64,000 nt of DNA from Amphibacillus jilinensis Y1 (GTDB lineage: Bacteria > Bacillota > Bacilli > Bacillales > Amphibacillaceae), in NCBI RefSeq assembly GCF_000306965.1, contig NZ_JH976437.1:101405-165404 (forward strand). Reading direction: 5' to 3'. This document shows positions 1-8,916 of this stretch, piece by piece. The position numbers were made by a program, and so were the translations under genes. Every line of letters begins with the position of its first letter. The first letter of the stretch is position 1. The notes beneath the pieces are model-generated. The model saw only the letters and a list, made by a program, of their open reading frames with translations, made no database searches and was not told where the DNA came from.

Positions 1-13
1 TCAGTCTCTTTGT

Positions 14-673
14 CTACTCATTCAAATCAAATGTTTCACCTTTAACTAGATACATTACATTCTCAGCTATATTCGTTAAATGATCACCAAAACGTTCAAT
101 ATAACGAGCACTAAAGGCCATTTGCATAATTAATTGGATCTTTTGCGGGTTACTTGCTGACATATGCAGCATTTCTTCGAGCACTTGACTAAACATGTTA
201 TCGATTAAATCATCTAATTCAGATAATTGCTTTGCCAATTTTATATCTTCTTTATAATAAGCATCGATAGCAAGATCAATCATTTTAAACGCAACATCTC
301 GCATATCCGCTAATGATGAGTGAATGGTTAACTGATGATCCTCACCTAACCGAATGGCTGATCGGGCAATGTTTTTAGCATTATCAGCCATCCGTTCTAA
401 ATCTGTCGATATTCGAATTGCAACAATCAGCTTCCTTAAGTCTGTCGCAACCGGTTGTTGACGGGCAATTAATAGAATTGCCGCTTCATTTATTGAAAGA
501 TCCATTTCATCTAATTGTTCATCCGCTTTAATCACCCGTTTAGCTAAATTAACATCAGCTCGATAGAGCGCTTCAACCGATTGTTCTAATTGGCGTCGAG
601 AAGACCTTGCCAATTGAATCACTTTATCTTTAACTGCTAAAAGCTCTTGATCAAATTGCTCACGTCCAACCAT
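14..673 (-). CDS. phoU: Phosphate transport system regulator PhoU
   Basis: Cytoplasmic PhoU protein, which in other bacteria links the Pst transporter to the PhoR/PhoP sensor system and restrains phosphate uptake. The all-helical protein of about 219 residues shows the two PhoU bundle motifs, ERMADNAKNIARS in the first half and ERFGDHLTNIAENV near the C terminus. The start is placed at the second of two closely spaced ATGs (673), because the Shine-Dalgarno GGAGG overlaps the first one and is 7 nt from the second. It is the last gene of pstS-pstC-pstA-pstB-phoU, 19 nt after pstB. The family assignment is firm; its signalling role is taken from the family. Confidence 0.95.
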   Translation of the reverse strand: MVGREQFDQELLAVKDKVIQLARSSRRQLEQSVEALYRADVNLAKRVIKADEQLDEMDLSINEAAILLIARQQPVATDLRKLIVAIRISTDLERMADNAKNIARSAIRLGEDHQLTIHSSLADMRDVAFKMIDLAIDAYYKEDIKLAKQLSELDDLIDNMFSQVLEEMLHMSASNPQKIQLIMQMAFSARYIERFGDHLTNIAENVMYLVKGETFDLNE

Positions 674-692
674 AAACATACCTCCTTAGTAT

Positions 693-1499
693 TTAACCAA
701 AACGACCCGTTATATAATCTTCTGTCCTCTTATCTTCTGGTGTTGAAAAAATCGTATCAGTATCTTTAAATTCAATTAATTCACCATTTAACATAAACGC
801 TGTTCGATCAGAAATCCGTGCAGCTTGTTGCATGTTATGCGTTACAATGACGATCGAGTAATCCTTTTTCAATTCTTGTATGAGTTCTTCTACTTTTAAT
901 GTTGATTTCGGATCTAAAGCTGAGGTAGGCTCATCCATTAAAATAACATCAGGTTCAATTGCTAGTGCCCGAGCAATACACAATCTTTGTTGCTGACCAC
1001 CAGATAGGCCATAAGCATTTTCTTTTAAGCGATCTTTTACTTCATCCCATATCGCTGCACCTTTTAAACTTTTTTCAACAATTTGATCGAGTATCTTTTT
1101 ACTCTTAATTCCATGTATTTTAGGTCCGTAAGCTACATTATCATATATTGACTTAGGAAATGGATTAGGCTTTTGAAAAACCATCCCAACTTTTGTTCTT
1201 AATTCTTCAACTTTAAACGTTTTATCTAAAATATTCCGTTCACGGTAGTGAATAATACCGGATGTCTGAACACCTTGAACGAGTTCGACCATTCGATTTA
1301 ATGTTTTTAAAAATGTTGACTTACCACATCCAGAAGGACCTATTATGGCGGTCACTTCTTTTTCATAGATCGGTAGATTAATATTTTTTAAAGCATGGGT
1401 TTGCCCATACCATAAGTTTAAATCTTCTGTATGATAAACAATATTTTGATTTGACACTTCAACAGTTTGTTTAAGGGCTATACCTGTAACAAAATCCAT
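693..1499 (-). CDS. pstB: Phosphate ABC transporter ATP-binding protein PstB
   Basis: ATPase that powers the PstSCAB high-affinity phosphate importer at the inner face of the membrane. Visible motifs in order are Walker [10 protein letters not shown] (about residue 54), signature [15 protein letters not shown], Walker [13 protein letters not shown] and the switch histidine in VTHNM. Length of 268 aa is normal for PstB, with a short N-terminal extension common in Bacillus. A clear GGAGGG lies 6 nt before the ATG. It sits 17 nt after pstA and is followed closely by phoU, so it is translated from the same message. Confidence 0.97.
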   Translation of the reverse strand: MDFVTGIALKQTVEVSNQNIVYHTEDLNLWYGQTHALKNINLPIYEKEVTAIIGPSGCGKSTFLKTLNRMVELVQGVQTSGIIHYRERNILDKTFKVEELRTKVGMVFQKPNPFPKSIYDNVAYGPKIHGIKSKKILDQIVEKSLKGAAIWDEVKDRLKENAYGLSGGQQQRLCIARALAIEPDVILMDEPTSALDPKSTLKVEELIQELKKDYSIVIVTHNMQQAARISDRTAFMLNGELIEFKDTDTIFSTPEDKRTEDYITGRFG

Positions 1500-1516
1500 T
1501 TGTTTCCCTCCTATTG

Positions 1517-2401
1517 TTAATATCTTTTTTGAAATTTATTTCGTATAATAATCGCAGCTGAATTTAATAGGAATAGCATAATTAATAATACAATAATAGT
1601 TGCTGAGGCTAAGTTTGCGTACTCATCAACTAATGAAGCATCTAATGTCCAATAATAAATTTGCATAGGGAGAACTGTGAAACGATCAAATAGCCCACCT
1701 GGAAAAGGAATCAGTAGTGCTGGAATACCTAACACGACAAGTGGAGCTGTCTCACCAATTGCACGCGATAACGCAAGAATCGTCCCGGTTAAAATGCCCG
1801 GCAAAGCAGCTGGTAAAATGATATTTTTCACTGTTTGCCACTTTGTTGCCCCTAGTCCAAAAGATGCTTCACTTAGATGTTGTGGCACTGCACGAATTGC
1901 TTCTTGACTGGAAACAATAACAATTGGTAAAACAAGTAAAGACATGGTTAATCCACCAGCTAACACCACACTTCCTAAGCCAAGTGTACGAACAAAAATA
2001 GTCATCCCTAAAATACCATAAACGATTGAAGGGACACCCGCCAAGTTAGCAATATTCGTCTGGATAATTGATTGTACTTTCCCTTGCTTCGCATAAAGCT
2101 CATTATAAATGGCTGTACAAACGCCTAATAACATTGTAATCGGTATAACCACTGCCATTAGCCAAAGTGTACCTAAAATGGCCCCCATTACCCCTGCACG
2201 ATTAGGATCAGTTGACAAGCGTCCACTTAAAAAATTCATATTAATGTAACCTATACCTTCTGTAACCACTTGAATGAGTAATATTGCTAGCACAATGATC
2301 CCTAATGTCGTTGCTAGAAAGAATACACCTTTAAATAGATTATTATATAAAATACGGCGATTCATTTTTCTTAGGACTTGATCAGATTCCATATATTTCA
2401 T
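1517..2401 (-). CDS. pstA: Phosphate ABC transporter permease PstA
   Basis: One of the two membrane channels of the phosphate importer. The 294-residue protein has about six hydrophobic segments and the binding-protein-dependent transport loop [17 protein letters not shown], which contacts PstB. The ATG follows the pstC stop directly, with AGGGAGG spanning the end of pstC, suggesting translational coupling. An N-terminal charged stretch of about 20 residues precedes the first membrane segment. The assignment is supported by its position between pstC and pstB as well as by sequence. Confidence 0.95.
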   Translation of the reverse strand: MKYMESDQVLRKMNRRILYNNLFKGVFFLATTLGIIVLAILLIQVVTEGIGYINMNFLSGRLSTDPNRAGVMGAILGTLWLMAVVIPITMLLGVCTAIYNELYAKQGKVQSIIQTNIANLAGVPSIVYGILGMTIFVRTLGLGSVVLAGGLTMSLLVLPIVIVSSQEAIRAVPQHLSEASFGLGATKWQTVKNIILPAALPGILTGTILALSRAIGETAPLVVLGIPALLIPFPGGLFDRFTVLPMQIYYWTLDASLVDEYANLASATIIVLLIMLFLLNSAAIIIRNKFQKRY

Positions 2402-3358
2402 TTAGTATTCCTCCCTAAAGCGACGAGAAACATAGCGTGCTAAAATGTTCATCACTAAAGTAAATAAAAAGAGTGTCATCGCAACTGCATATAAACTATA
2501 ATAAATCGTTGAACCCGCAGGTGCATCTCCAGCTGCAACCTCCACCACATAGGCTGTCATCGTCTGCATTGATTCTGTAACATCTAAAGTGAAGTTCTTT
2601 GAGCTACCACTAGCAATAGTGACAATCATCGTCTCCCCTATTGCTCTTGATATTCCCAATACAAAAGAAGCAATAATGCCGGAAAGCGCGGCTGGAATAA
2701 TGACTTTAAAGGTCACCTCAAGCTTTGTCGCGCCTAGAGCGAGTGCACCTTCACGCATGGCATTAGGAACAGCACTCATCGCATCTTCAGATAATGAGGC
2801 AATCATTGGAATAATCATGATCCCCATCACAAGCCCTGGACTTAAAATATTCGTTGCCCCTAATTCAGGAATAAACTGACGTAAGAGTGGCGTAACAAAA
2901 GTAAAAGCAAAAAAACCATAGACAATCGTAGGAATACCAGCTAATAATTCTAGCATCGGTTTCAGCACACGGCGGGTACGATCCGATGCGTATTCACTTA
3001 AAAAAACAGCCGTCATTATTCCGATCGGTCCGGCTACAAGCATGGCTATGATTGATGAAATAATCGTCCCATTAATCAAGGGTAAAACACCAAACTCAGG
3101 ATTTTGACTTAACGGCCTCAATACTGTACCTGTAAAAAATTCAATGACAGAGACACGTTCAAAAAATTCAATCGTTTCAGTGACAAGGACAAGCACAATC
3201 CCTACCGTTGTTAACAAGGATAAGAATGCTACAACAAATAGAACCTTGGGTATTGTTTTTTCACCAAGCATGAGTAACTTCCTTGAATCTTTATTCTCTT
3301 CAATTAATGTTTTTACACGCACAGTATCTTGTGTATTTGTACGACTATTGATTGACAC
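2402..3358 (-). CDS. pstC: Phosphate ABC transporter permease PstC
   Basis: Second membrane channel of the phosphate importer, with the ABC-contact loop EGALALGATKLEVTFKVI and six predicted membrane helices. The frame is open further upstream, but the upstream part lies in a hairpin between pstS and pstC. A GTG at 3358 preceded by AAGGTGGG at proper spacing is the better start, giving 318 residues beginning MSINSRTNTQ. The N-terminal 40 residues are polar. It is the second gene of the pst operon; lower expression than pstS is likely because of the hairpin. Confidence 0.93.
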   Translation of the reverse strand: MSINSRTNTQDTVRVKTLIEENKDSRKLLMLGEKTIPKVLFVVAFLSLLTTVGIVLVLVTETIEFFERVSVIEFFTGTVLRPLSQNPEFGVLPLINGTIISSIIAMLVAGPIGIMTAVFLSEYASDRTRRVLKPMLELLAGIPTIVYGFFAFTFVTPLLRQFIPELGATNILSPGLVMGIMIIPMIASLSEDAMSAVPNAMREGALALGATKLEVTFKVIIPAALSGIIASFVLGISRAIGETMIVTIASGSSKNFTLDVTESMQTMTAYVVEVAAGDAPAGSTIYYSLYAVAMTLFLFTLVMNILARYVSRRFREEY

Positions 3359-3386
3359 AATTAACCCACCTTTAAGCTGACGGTAA

Positions 3387-3412
3387 AGAAGAGAGCTTGG
3401 TTGCCCTCTTCT
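3387..3412 (-). terminator. Intercistronic hairpin between pstS and pstC
   Basis: A 7-bp perfect stem (AGAAGAG / CTCTTCT) with a 12-nt loop lies between the pstS stop and the pstC GTG start, without a strong U run. Such hairpins after binding-protein genes commonly stabilise the upstream message or attenuate read-through, so that the binding protein exceeds the permeases. That role here is inferred. Confidence 0.5.
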
Positions 3413-3429
3413 CACCTTCATCAATCTAT

Positions 3430-4431
3430 TTATTTTAAATCTTTCAAAAATTCAACATCAGCTTGTACTTCCTCTTCAGGTAATGGTGCAAAGCCTGTTT
3501 CACCTGCAAAGGTATTTACATTTTCCATTAAGTAAATCGCATAATCAAGAACCTGGTTGTTAGCTGTTGCATTATCTAAATTCAAATAAGTAAATACTGG
3601 TCGAGTAAATGGCGCATAATCGCCACTTTCATCAATCGTCTCAAGCGTTGGCTCTACGGGACCATCCCCAAAGTCAACACTTACTACACCTAATTGATCT
3701 TGATTATTTACATAGTAACCAAAACCGAAGAATCCAATCGCATTTTCATCCTCACTGACCAATGTTACTAACGTTGAATACTCTTGTTGTAAATCAACAC
3801 CATCTACCAAATCCGCTTCATCTAATATATTTTCATAAAAGAATTCATAAGTTCCATGATTTTCGTTAGGACCATACGTATTAATATCTTCTGCTGGCCA
3901 ATCAGGATTTATATCAGACCATTGTGTAATACCACCATCTGCACGAAAAATGTTAATCACGTCTTCTTCAGTTAATTCTGTTGCCCAGTCATTATCAGGG
4001 TGAACCACAAAGCTTAAACCATCTAAAGCTACTTTTAACTCTTTTACTTCAAACCCTACTTCTTCCGCAGCTTGTAGTTCTTCTTCCTTAATCTCACGTG
4101 ATGCATCGTTAAAATCAGTACCGTCCGGAACTAGGAATCTAGCAAAACCTGCGCTTGTTCCTGCACGAGCAACTTCAACAGATACATCAGGCTGAGCGAC
4201 AGTCATATACTCTTCCGCTACACGCGCCATTAATGGATAAACAGTTCCTGATCCATCAATAACAACACTACCTGACAATGCTTCATCATTTGTCTGAGTA
4301 TCTTCAGTTTCATCATTTGAATCTGCTGGATCAGCATCAGTATTGGCATCGTCTCCCCCACATGCCGCTAAAAAACCAATCATTAAGATCATAAATAAAC
4401 CTAGTCCTACTAACTTCATTTTTTTCATCAA
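3430..4431 (-). CDS. pstS: Phosphate-binding lipoprotein PstS
   Basis: Extracytoplasmic receptor that captures inorganic phosphate and delivers it to PstC/PstA. The N terminus is a lipoprotein signal: charged start, hydrophobic core, lipobox LAAC with the cysteine at about residue 24, then an acidic, Asn/Asp-rich linker. The mature part shows PstS family features, including DGSGTVYPL near the start and GTSAGFARF. GAGGAGG lies 8 nt before the ATG. The gene opens the operon and is preceded by Pho-box-like repeats. The acidic linker may suit a saline habitat, but that is only a suggestion. Confidence 0.96.
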   Translation of the reverse strand: MMKKMKLVGLGLFMILMIGFLAACGGDDANTDADPADSNDETEDTQTNDEALSGSVVIDGSGTVYPLMARVAEEYMTVAQPDVSVEVARAGTSAGFARFLVPDGTDFNDASREIKEEELQAAEEVGFEVKELKVALDGLSFVVHPDNDWATELTEEDVINIFRADGGITQWSDINPDWPAEDINTYGPNENHGTYEFFYENILDEADLVDGVDLQQEYSTLVTLVSEDENAIGFFGFGYYVNNQDQLGVVSVDFGDGPVEPTLETIDESGDYAPFTRPVFTYLNLDNATANNQVLDYAIYLMENVNTFAGETGFAPLPEEEVQADVEFLKDLK

Positions 4432-4491
4432 ATAAATCCTCCTCAGTTTCTATATATGATTTACGGGCTTTTTAACTTGGCCACAAACCCA

Positions 4492-4533
4492 TCTTAACGC
4501 CTAAGTTTGAACTTATCGTTAATTGAGTGTTAA
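4492..4533 (-). promoter_or_regulatory. Pho-box-like direct repeats upstream of pstS
   Basis: On the minus strand three hexamers, TTAACA (4533-4528), TTAACG (4522-4517) and TTCAAA (4511-4506), are spaced exactly 11 bp apart. A weaker fourth, TTAAGA (4497-4492), follows. This matches the Bacillus PhoP-binding pattern of TTHAYA-like repeats with about 5-bp spacers. The array lies 60-100 nt before the pstS start codon. PhoP control on phosphate starvation is inferred; no convincing -10 could be fixed. Confidence 0.7.
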
Positions 4534-4599
4534 GAACTTGTAAATTTTAAAAATGGGGGTTACATCATCGCTCATATAGCGATACTAGAATACATGTTT

Positions 4600-4755
4600 A
4601 AGAGCGTGGCGATAGAATTAAAACATCTTAAAATAAAGGGATTATGAATGAAGGTTGAATGAATCAGGACATTATCATCCCACCTATATAGATTTAACTC
4701 TATTCTCTATTTTGAGGTGTTGCTTTACAGACGGTTATCTGTGATAAAAGCATTA
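4600..4755 (+). repeat. Dispersed intergenic repeat, diverged copy I
   Basis: Degraded copy of the roughly 150-nt repeat family. It keeps GAATCAGGACATTA, the middle CTCTATTTTGAGG and the right end ACAGACGGTTATCTGTGATAAA, where ACAGA/TCTGT pair perfectly. It occupies most of the 443-nt gap between pstS and dtd. The rest of the gap holds the pst control region on one side and the dtd terminator on the other. No gene was supported in it. Confidence 0.75.
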
Positions 4756-4842
4756 AGATCACATGCAAATGGATCATTCGGATTCACAGAAGATATTCCT
4801 GTTATCCTCCAGCCTCTTATCAGATTACATGATATAAAAAGC

Positions 4843-4869
4843 AAAAAAAACACGCCCTTAGCGGCATGT
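4843..4869 (-). terminator. Terminator after dtd
   Basis: On the minus strand ACATGCC, a short loop and GGCGTGT form a stem with one G-U pair, followed by a run of eight T. It lies a few nucleotides past the dtd stop codon and ends the rel-dtd transcript. Confidence 0.85.
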
Positions 4870-4874
4870 TTTTA

Positions 4875-5324
4875 TTATTGGCGATCTCGACTATCAATCA
4901 TAATCGTTACCGGTCCATTATTTATTAAATCGATATCCATCATCGCACCAAATTTCCCTGTTTCAACCGTAACACCTAATTGTTGTGTTTGTTGATTAAA
5001 ATAATTATATAATGGCTCAGCTTGATCAGGTTTTGCTGCCTCGATAAAGCTTGGCCGGCGACCTTTCCGTGTATCACTATATAAAGTGAATTGTGAGATT
5101 GACAATAATTGACCTTTAACATCTAATAAGGATAAGTTCATTTTTTCTTGATCATCTTCAAAAATACGCAGATGGCTTATTTTTTTGACTAAATAATCTG
5201 CATCTTCTTTCGTATCATCATGCGTAATGCCTAATAATACAACTAAGCCTTGGCCAATTTGACCAATGACTTGCTCAGCCACTCTCACTTTTGCCTCAGT
5301 TACCCTTTGTATAACGGCTCTCAT
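4875..5324 (-). CDS. dtd: D-aminoacyl-tRNA deacylase
   Basis: Cytoplasmic proofreading enzyme that hydrolyses D-amino acids wrongly attached to tRNA. The 149-residue length and the motifs [17 protein letters not shown] and [11 protein letters not shown] (the Gly-cisPro loop) are diagnostic. AAGGAG precedes the ATG. It lies 17 nt after rel, as in B. subtilis, and is followed by a terminator, so it is probably cotranscribed with rel. Confidence 0.96.
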   Translation of the reverse strand: MRAVIQRVTEAKVRVAEQVIGQIGQGLVVLLGITHDDTKEDADYLVKKISHLRIFEDDQEKMNLSLLDVKGQLLSISQFTLYSDTRKGRRPSFIEAAKPDQAEPLYNYFNQQTQQLGVTVETGKFGAMMDIDLINNGPVTIMIDSRDRQ

Positions 5325-5341
5325 AAAAAAACTCCTTCATC

Positions 5342-7540
5342 TTATTGAACAACGCGCTCCACAGTATAAACATCCTTTATTTGTTTTAGACGATCGACAA
5401 TCTTTCTCAAGTGACTAATATTATGGATTAAAATAGTCAAATGAATAACAACGATTTTGTTCCGATCAGATTTACCACTCACAGCTGTTATATTTGTTCC
5501 CATCTCGTTAACGGATTGCAAAACATCATTCAAGAGCCCTCTTCGATCATACCCTGATATTTCTATATCAACATGGTATTGTTTTGAATCAGCACCAGCA
5601 TTTTCCCACTCTACATTTAAAGCACGATCCTCTGCACCTTCAATATTCATATTCGGACAATCTTTACGATGAACAGAGACACCACGACCTTTAGTAATGA
5701 AGCCTACAATCTCATCACCAGGCACTGGGTTGCAACATTTAGCTAATCGAACGAGTAAGTTGTCAACACCTTCAACTTTTACACCTGAATCTTTCCGTTT
5801 GGATGGCTTAGCTTTGGATTTTTGTTGTACTTGTTCAATACTATCTTCTAGATCTTGCTTTTGTTCACTTCTTCGCAATTTATCTGTTAAACGCGTCGCA
5901 ATTTGTGATGCAGTAATGCCCTGATAACCGACAGCAGCATACATATCATCAACACTAATGAAATTAAACCGATCAGCGACACGTTGTGTATTTTCTTGGG
6001 TTAATACATCCTTAGGGTCAAAACCTGTCGCTCTCACTTCTTTATCAACAAGTTCTTTACCTTTTATTACATTTTCTTCTCGCTGTTGCTTTTTGAAAAA
6101 TTGCTTGATTTTATTTTTCGCTTGAGAAGTTTGAGCCATTTTGATCCAGTCACGTGAAGGACCATATGAATGCTTTGATGTCATAACTTCAACAATATCA
6201 CCATTATTTAACGGATAATCCAACGGCTCCATCTTGCCGTTAACTTTAGCACCAATAGTATGATTGCCTACCTCAGTATGGATCTTATAGGAAAAATCAA
6301 TCGGTACAGATCCTTTAGGCAATTCAATAACATCACCTTTAGGTGTAAAGACATAGACCATATCAGCAAATAATTCAACTTTTAATGATTCCATAAATTC
6401 TTCTGCATCATTTGTTTCACTTTGGGATTCAAGAATCTCTCTGAACCATGCCAATTTTTCTTCAGAATTTTCTTTACCTGGTTCTAACTTTTTACCTTCT
6501 TTATATGCCCAGTGTGCAGCGATACCATATTCAGCGATCTCATGCATTTCTTTCGTTCGAATTTGCACTTCTAATGGAGCGCCCTTAGGGCCAATTACCG
6601 TCGTGTGTAATGATTGATATAAATTTGGTTTTGGCATTGCAATATAATCTTTAAAACGACCAGGCATCGGTTTCCAACATGTGTGAATAATTCCCAAAAC
6701 AGCATAGCAATCTTTAATACTGTTAACAATTATTCTGACAGCCAAAAGGTCATAAATTTCATTAAATTGTTTGTTTTGTATGACCATTTTGCGATAAATG
6801 CTGTATAAATGTTTTGGACGTCCAGAGAATTCTGCTTTAATATTGACATCTTCTAATTGTTGCTGAACTTCTTTCATGACTTCTTCAATGTAATATTCAC
6901 GTTCTTCTCTTTTTTGTTTCATTAAATTCACAATACGATAATACTGTTGTGGATTTAAATAGCGTAAAGCAGCATCTTCTAACTCCCATTTGACAGCTGA
7001 AATACCAAGTCGATGCGCGAGTGGTGCAAAAATTTCCAACGTTTCATTGGCGATTCGTCTTTGCTTTTCTGGCGGCAAATGCTTTAAGGTTCGCATATTA
7101 TGCATGCGATCAGCTAATTTAATCAGAATCACACGGATATCCTTGGACATAGCAACAAACATTTTCCGATGGTTTTCCGCTTGTTGTGCCTCTTTCGATT
7201 TATACTCGATTTTCCCTAATTTTGTTACACCGTCAACAAGCATGGCGACTTCATCATTAAACGTTTCTGAAAGGTCAGTCAAAGAGATATTCGTATCCTC
7301 TACAACATCGTGAAGAAATCCTCCAGCAATGGTTTCTGCATCCATCCCCAAGTGTACAAGTATACCTGCAACTTGTACCGGGTGAATAATGTATGGTTCT
7401 CCAGATCGTCTAAATTGATTTTCGTGCGCTTTATTCGCATATTCATAGGCACGGCGAATAAAATTAATATCTTCTTCTACTAAATATGAAGATGCTTGAT
7501 CAATCACATCCTGTGCCGTTAAAATATTTTCTTTCGCCAT
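5342..7540 (-). CDS. rel: Bifunctional (p)ppGpp synthetase/hydrolase Rel
   Basis: Long RelA/SpoT homologue that makes and degrades (p)ppGpp in the stringent response. In order: an HD hydrolase domain with HDVVEDT at about residue 77; the synthetase domain with YQSLHTTVIGPKG and EVQIRT at about 300; a TGS domain with GDVIELPKGSVPIDF at about 400; a zinc-finger region with CCNPVPGDEIVGF and a later HRKDCPN; and a C-terminal ACT domain. The 732-aa length is typical for Firmicutes Rel, and both HD and synthetase residues appear intact. AAGGTGA precedes the ATG. The upstream gap of over 800 nt contains two tandem intergenic repeats. Confidence 0.97.
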   Translation of the reverse strand: MAKENILTAQDVIDQASSYLVEEDINFIRRAYEYANKAHENQFRRSGEPYIIHPVQVAGILVHLGMDAETIAGGFLHDVVEDTNISLTDLSETFNDEVAMLVDGVTKLGKIEYKSKEAQQAENHRKMFVAMSKDIRVILIKLADRMHNMRTLKHLPPEKQRRIANETLEIFAPLAHRLGISAVKWELEDAALRYLNPQQYYRIVNLMKQKREEREYYIEEVMKEVQQQLEDVNIKAEFSGRPKHLYSIYRKMVIQNKQFNEIYDLLAVRIIVNSIKDCYAVLGIIHTCWKPMPGRFKDYIAMPKPNLYQSLHTTVIGPKGAPLEVQIRTKEMHEIAEYGIAAHWAYKEGKKLEPGKENSEEKLAWFREILESQSETNDAEEFMESLKVELFADMVYVFTPKGDVIELPKGSVPIDFSYKIHTEVGNHTIGAKVNGKMEPLDYPLNNGDIVEVMTSKHSYGPSRDWIKMAQTSQAKNKIKQFFKKQQREENVIKGKELVDKEVRATGFDPKDVLTQENTQRVADRFNFISVDDMYAAVGYQGITASQIATRLTDKLRRSEQKQDLEDSIEQVQQKSKAKPSKRKDSGVKVEGVDNLLVRLAKCCNPVPGDEIVGFITKGRGVSVHRKDCPNMNIEGAEDRALNVEWENAGADSKQYHVDIEISGYDRRGLLNDVLQSVNEMGTNITAVSGKSDRNKIVVIHLTILIHNISHLRKIVDRLKQIKDVYTVERVVQ

Positions 7541-7639
7541 TTGTAATCACCTTAATCCTTTGTTAGAAAAACTTGCGAGTTAGTACGCCTTGTACTTGAG
7601 CATCAAAATGCCTAATATGCAGCCTAACTCCTTTATAAA

Positions 7640-7787
7640 ACGAAACTTCAGTCTAGGATGTTCTTTCCCGCGCTGATTGGTAGTAGAATAAATCCGGACA
7701 TGAGCGACCGTTAACGCCAATCTAAATAGACTATCATTGCTCACATTTTTGAGTCAGGCGTTTTACGGACGGTTATCTGTGATAAAG
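7640..7787 (+). repeat. Dispersed intergenic repeat, copy A (tandem with B)
   Basis: Moderately diverged copy. It keeps CGAAACTTCAGTC, TCCGGACATGAGCGACCGTTAAC and the full right end TTTTACGGACGGTTATCTGTGATAAA. It abuts copy B with no spacer, which defines the unit boundaries. It lies upstream of rel in the gap between apt and rel. Confidence 0.8.
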
Positions 7788-7935
7788 CAAACCTTCAATC
7801 AGTGGGCGTGTTCTTCCCCACTGATTGTTAGCTGAGTGAATCAGGACATTAGCGTCCGTTAACAACCGCCTAAATAAATTAAATTTTACGCTCTATATCG
7901 AATCGGTTGTTTTACGGACGGTTATCTGTGATAAG
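7788..7935 (+). repeat. Dispersed intergenic repeat, copy B (near-consensus)
   Basis: Near-consensus unit of about 148 nt. It starts AACCTTCAATCAGTGGG, has a first hairpin (ATCAGTGGG with CCCACTGAT), a second one GGAC-ATTAGC-GTCC, and a long outer pairing between CGTCCGTTAACAACCG and CGGTTGTTTTACGGACG. It ends GGTTATCTGTGATAA. From 7936 to about 8204 the sequence is AT-rich with no gene or clear structure that I can support. Confidence 0.85.
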
Positions 7936-8204
7936 TTTCGCTCTTTTACCATCCTATTAGAAAAACTTGGCTCAATGCCAAGTTATGATTAAGTAACCTT
8001 TACTTAATACATATCACTATCGATACTTGAAAGCATCAAATCGATGAATAATATGATAATACTGTAACATATTTTAAATAATTATATGTTATCACTACTT
8101 TGTTCACTATCATAACACGTATGCTTTATATTTTATAATACTTATCAAAACTATTTCAACAAATTACGTCAAATATAATGAATTTGCTTATTTCCAAATA
8201 AAAT

Positions 8205-8305
8205 GAACGTGTTTTCGTTCCTCCTATTGATTGGCAGATGACCTAAATAAATGAGCTCTACTCTCTATTTTGAGGCGGGCGTTGGATGGTTATCTCCACT
8301 ATGAT
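8205..8305 (+). repeat. Dispersed intergenic repeat, strongly degraded copy C
   Basis: Fragment keeping CTATTGATTGGCAGATGACC, CTAAATAAATGAGCTCTACTC, TATTTTGAGGCGGGCG and GGATGGTTATCT. The order and spacing of these blocks match the repeat family, but the hairpins are largely lost. It lies between apt and copies A/B. Confidence 0.6.
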
Positions 8306-8351
8306 GAATCATAATAACGATTAACTGACACTTCAATTCATATCATATTGT

Positions 8352-8399
8352 GCCATAATCAAAAGCGTACCAACACAGAGGTACGCTTTTGATTATGGC
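8352..8399 (-). terminator. Terminator after apt
   Basis: Perfect 20-bp stem: GCCATAATCAAAAGCGTACC and its exact complement around an 8-nt loop, starting 5 nt after the apt stop codon. The T-rich part is inside the 3' arm. It should stop the recJ-apt transcript and could work in both directions. Confidence 0.85.
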
Positions 8400-8403
8400 T
8401 ATA

Positions 8404-8916
8404 TTAATATTGCATTAATGTCAAGACATCATAGCCGTTTAACTTATCACGACCATTTAAGTAAGTCAATTCAATTAAAAATGCACACCCTACCACAATT
8501 CCGCCAAGTTCTTCAACTAACTTAATAGTTGCTTCAATTGTTCCACCTGTAGCTAACAAATCGTCCGTTATAAGGACACGTTGCCCTGGTTTAATTGCAT
8601 CACGATGAATCGTTAAAACATCCTTACCATATTCTAAACCATAGTCTACTTTTACCACTTCTCGTGGCAGCTTTCCTTCTTTACGGACAGGTGCAAATCC
8701 AATTTCTAATGCATAAGACACGGGACAACCAACAATAAATCCTCGCGCTTCAGGACCTACTACAAGATCTGCTTTCATCTTTTTCGAATATTGAACAATC
8801 TCATCTACAGCTGCTTTGTACGCAGGGCCATTATCCATAAGTGTAGTGATGTCTTTAAATTGGACACCTTCTTTAGGCCAATCCTGTACTACTGTAATAT
8901 ACTGTTTATAATCCAT
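8404..8916 (-). CDS. apt: Adenine phosphoribosyltransferase
   Basis: Purine salvage enzyme that joins adenine and PRPP to give AMP. The PRPP-binding loop [13 protein letters not shown] is present, with the family start [22 protein letters not shown]. The ATG at 8916 is preferred to the one six bases earlier because GGAGG lies 9 nt upstream of it; it gives 170 residues, as in B. subtilis. The start lies inside the end of recJ (11-nt overlap), so translation is probably coupled. The rel-apt-recJ neighbourhood is conserved, though here rel is separated by repeats. Confidence 0.96.
   Translation of the reverse strand: MDYKQYITVVQDWPKEGVQFKDITTLMDNGPAYKAAVDEIVQYSKKMKADLVVGPEARGFIVGCPVSYALEIGFAPVRKEGKLPREVVKVDYGLEYGKDVLTIHRDAIKPGQRVLITDDLLATGGTIEATIKLVEELGGIVVGCAFLIELTYLNGRDKLNGYDVLTLMQY

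Noticed and set aside
4717-4995. Plus-strand frame over the end of dtd
   Set aside because: It begins in a repeat copy and runs through the dtd terminator and antisense to dtd; no ribosome site or homology.
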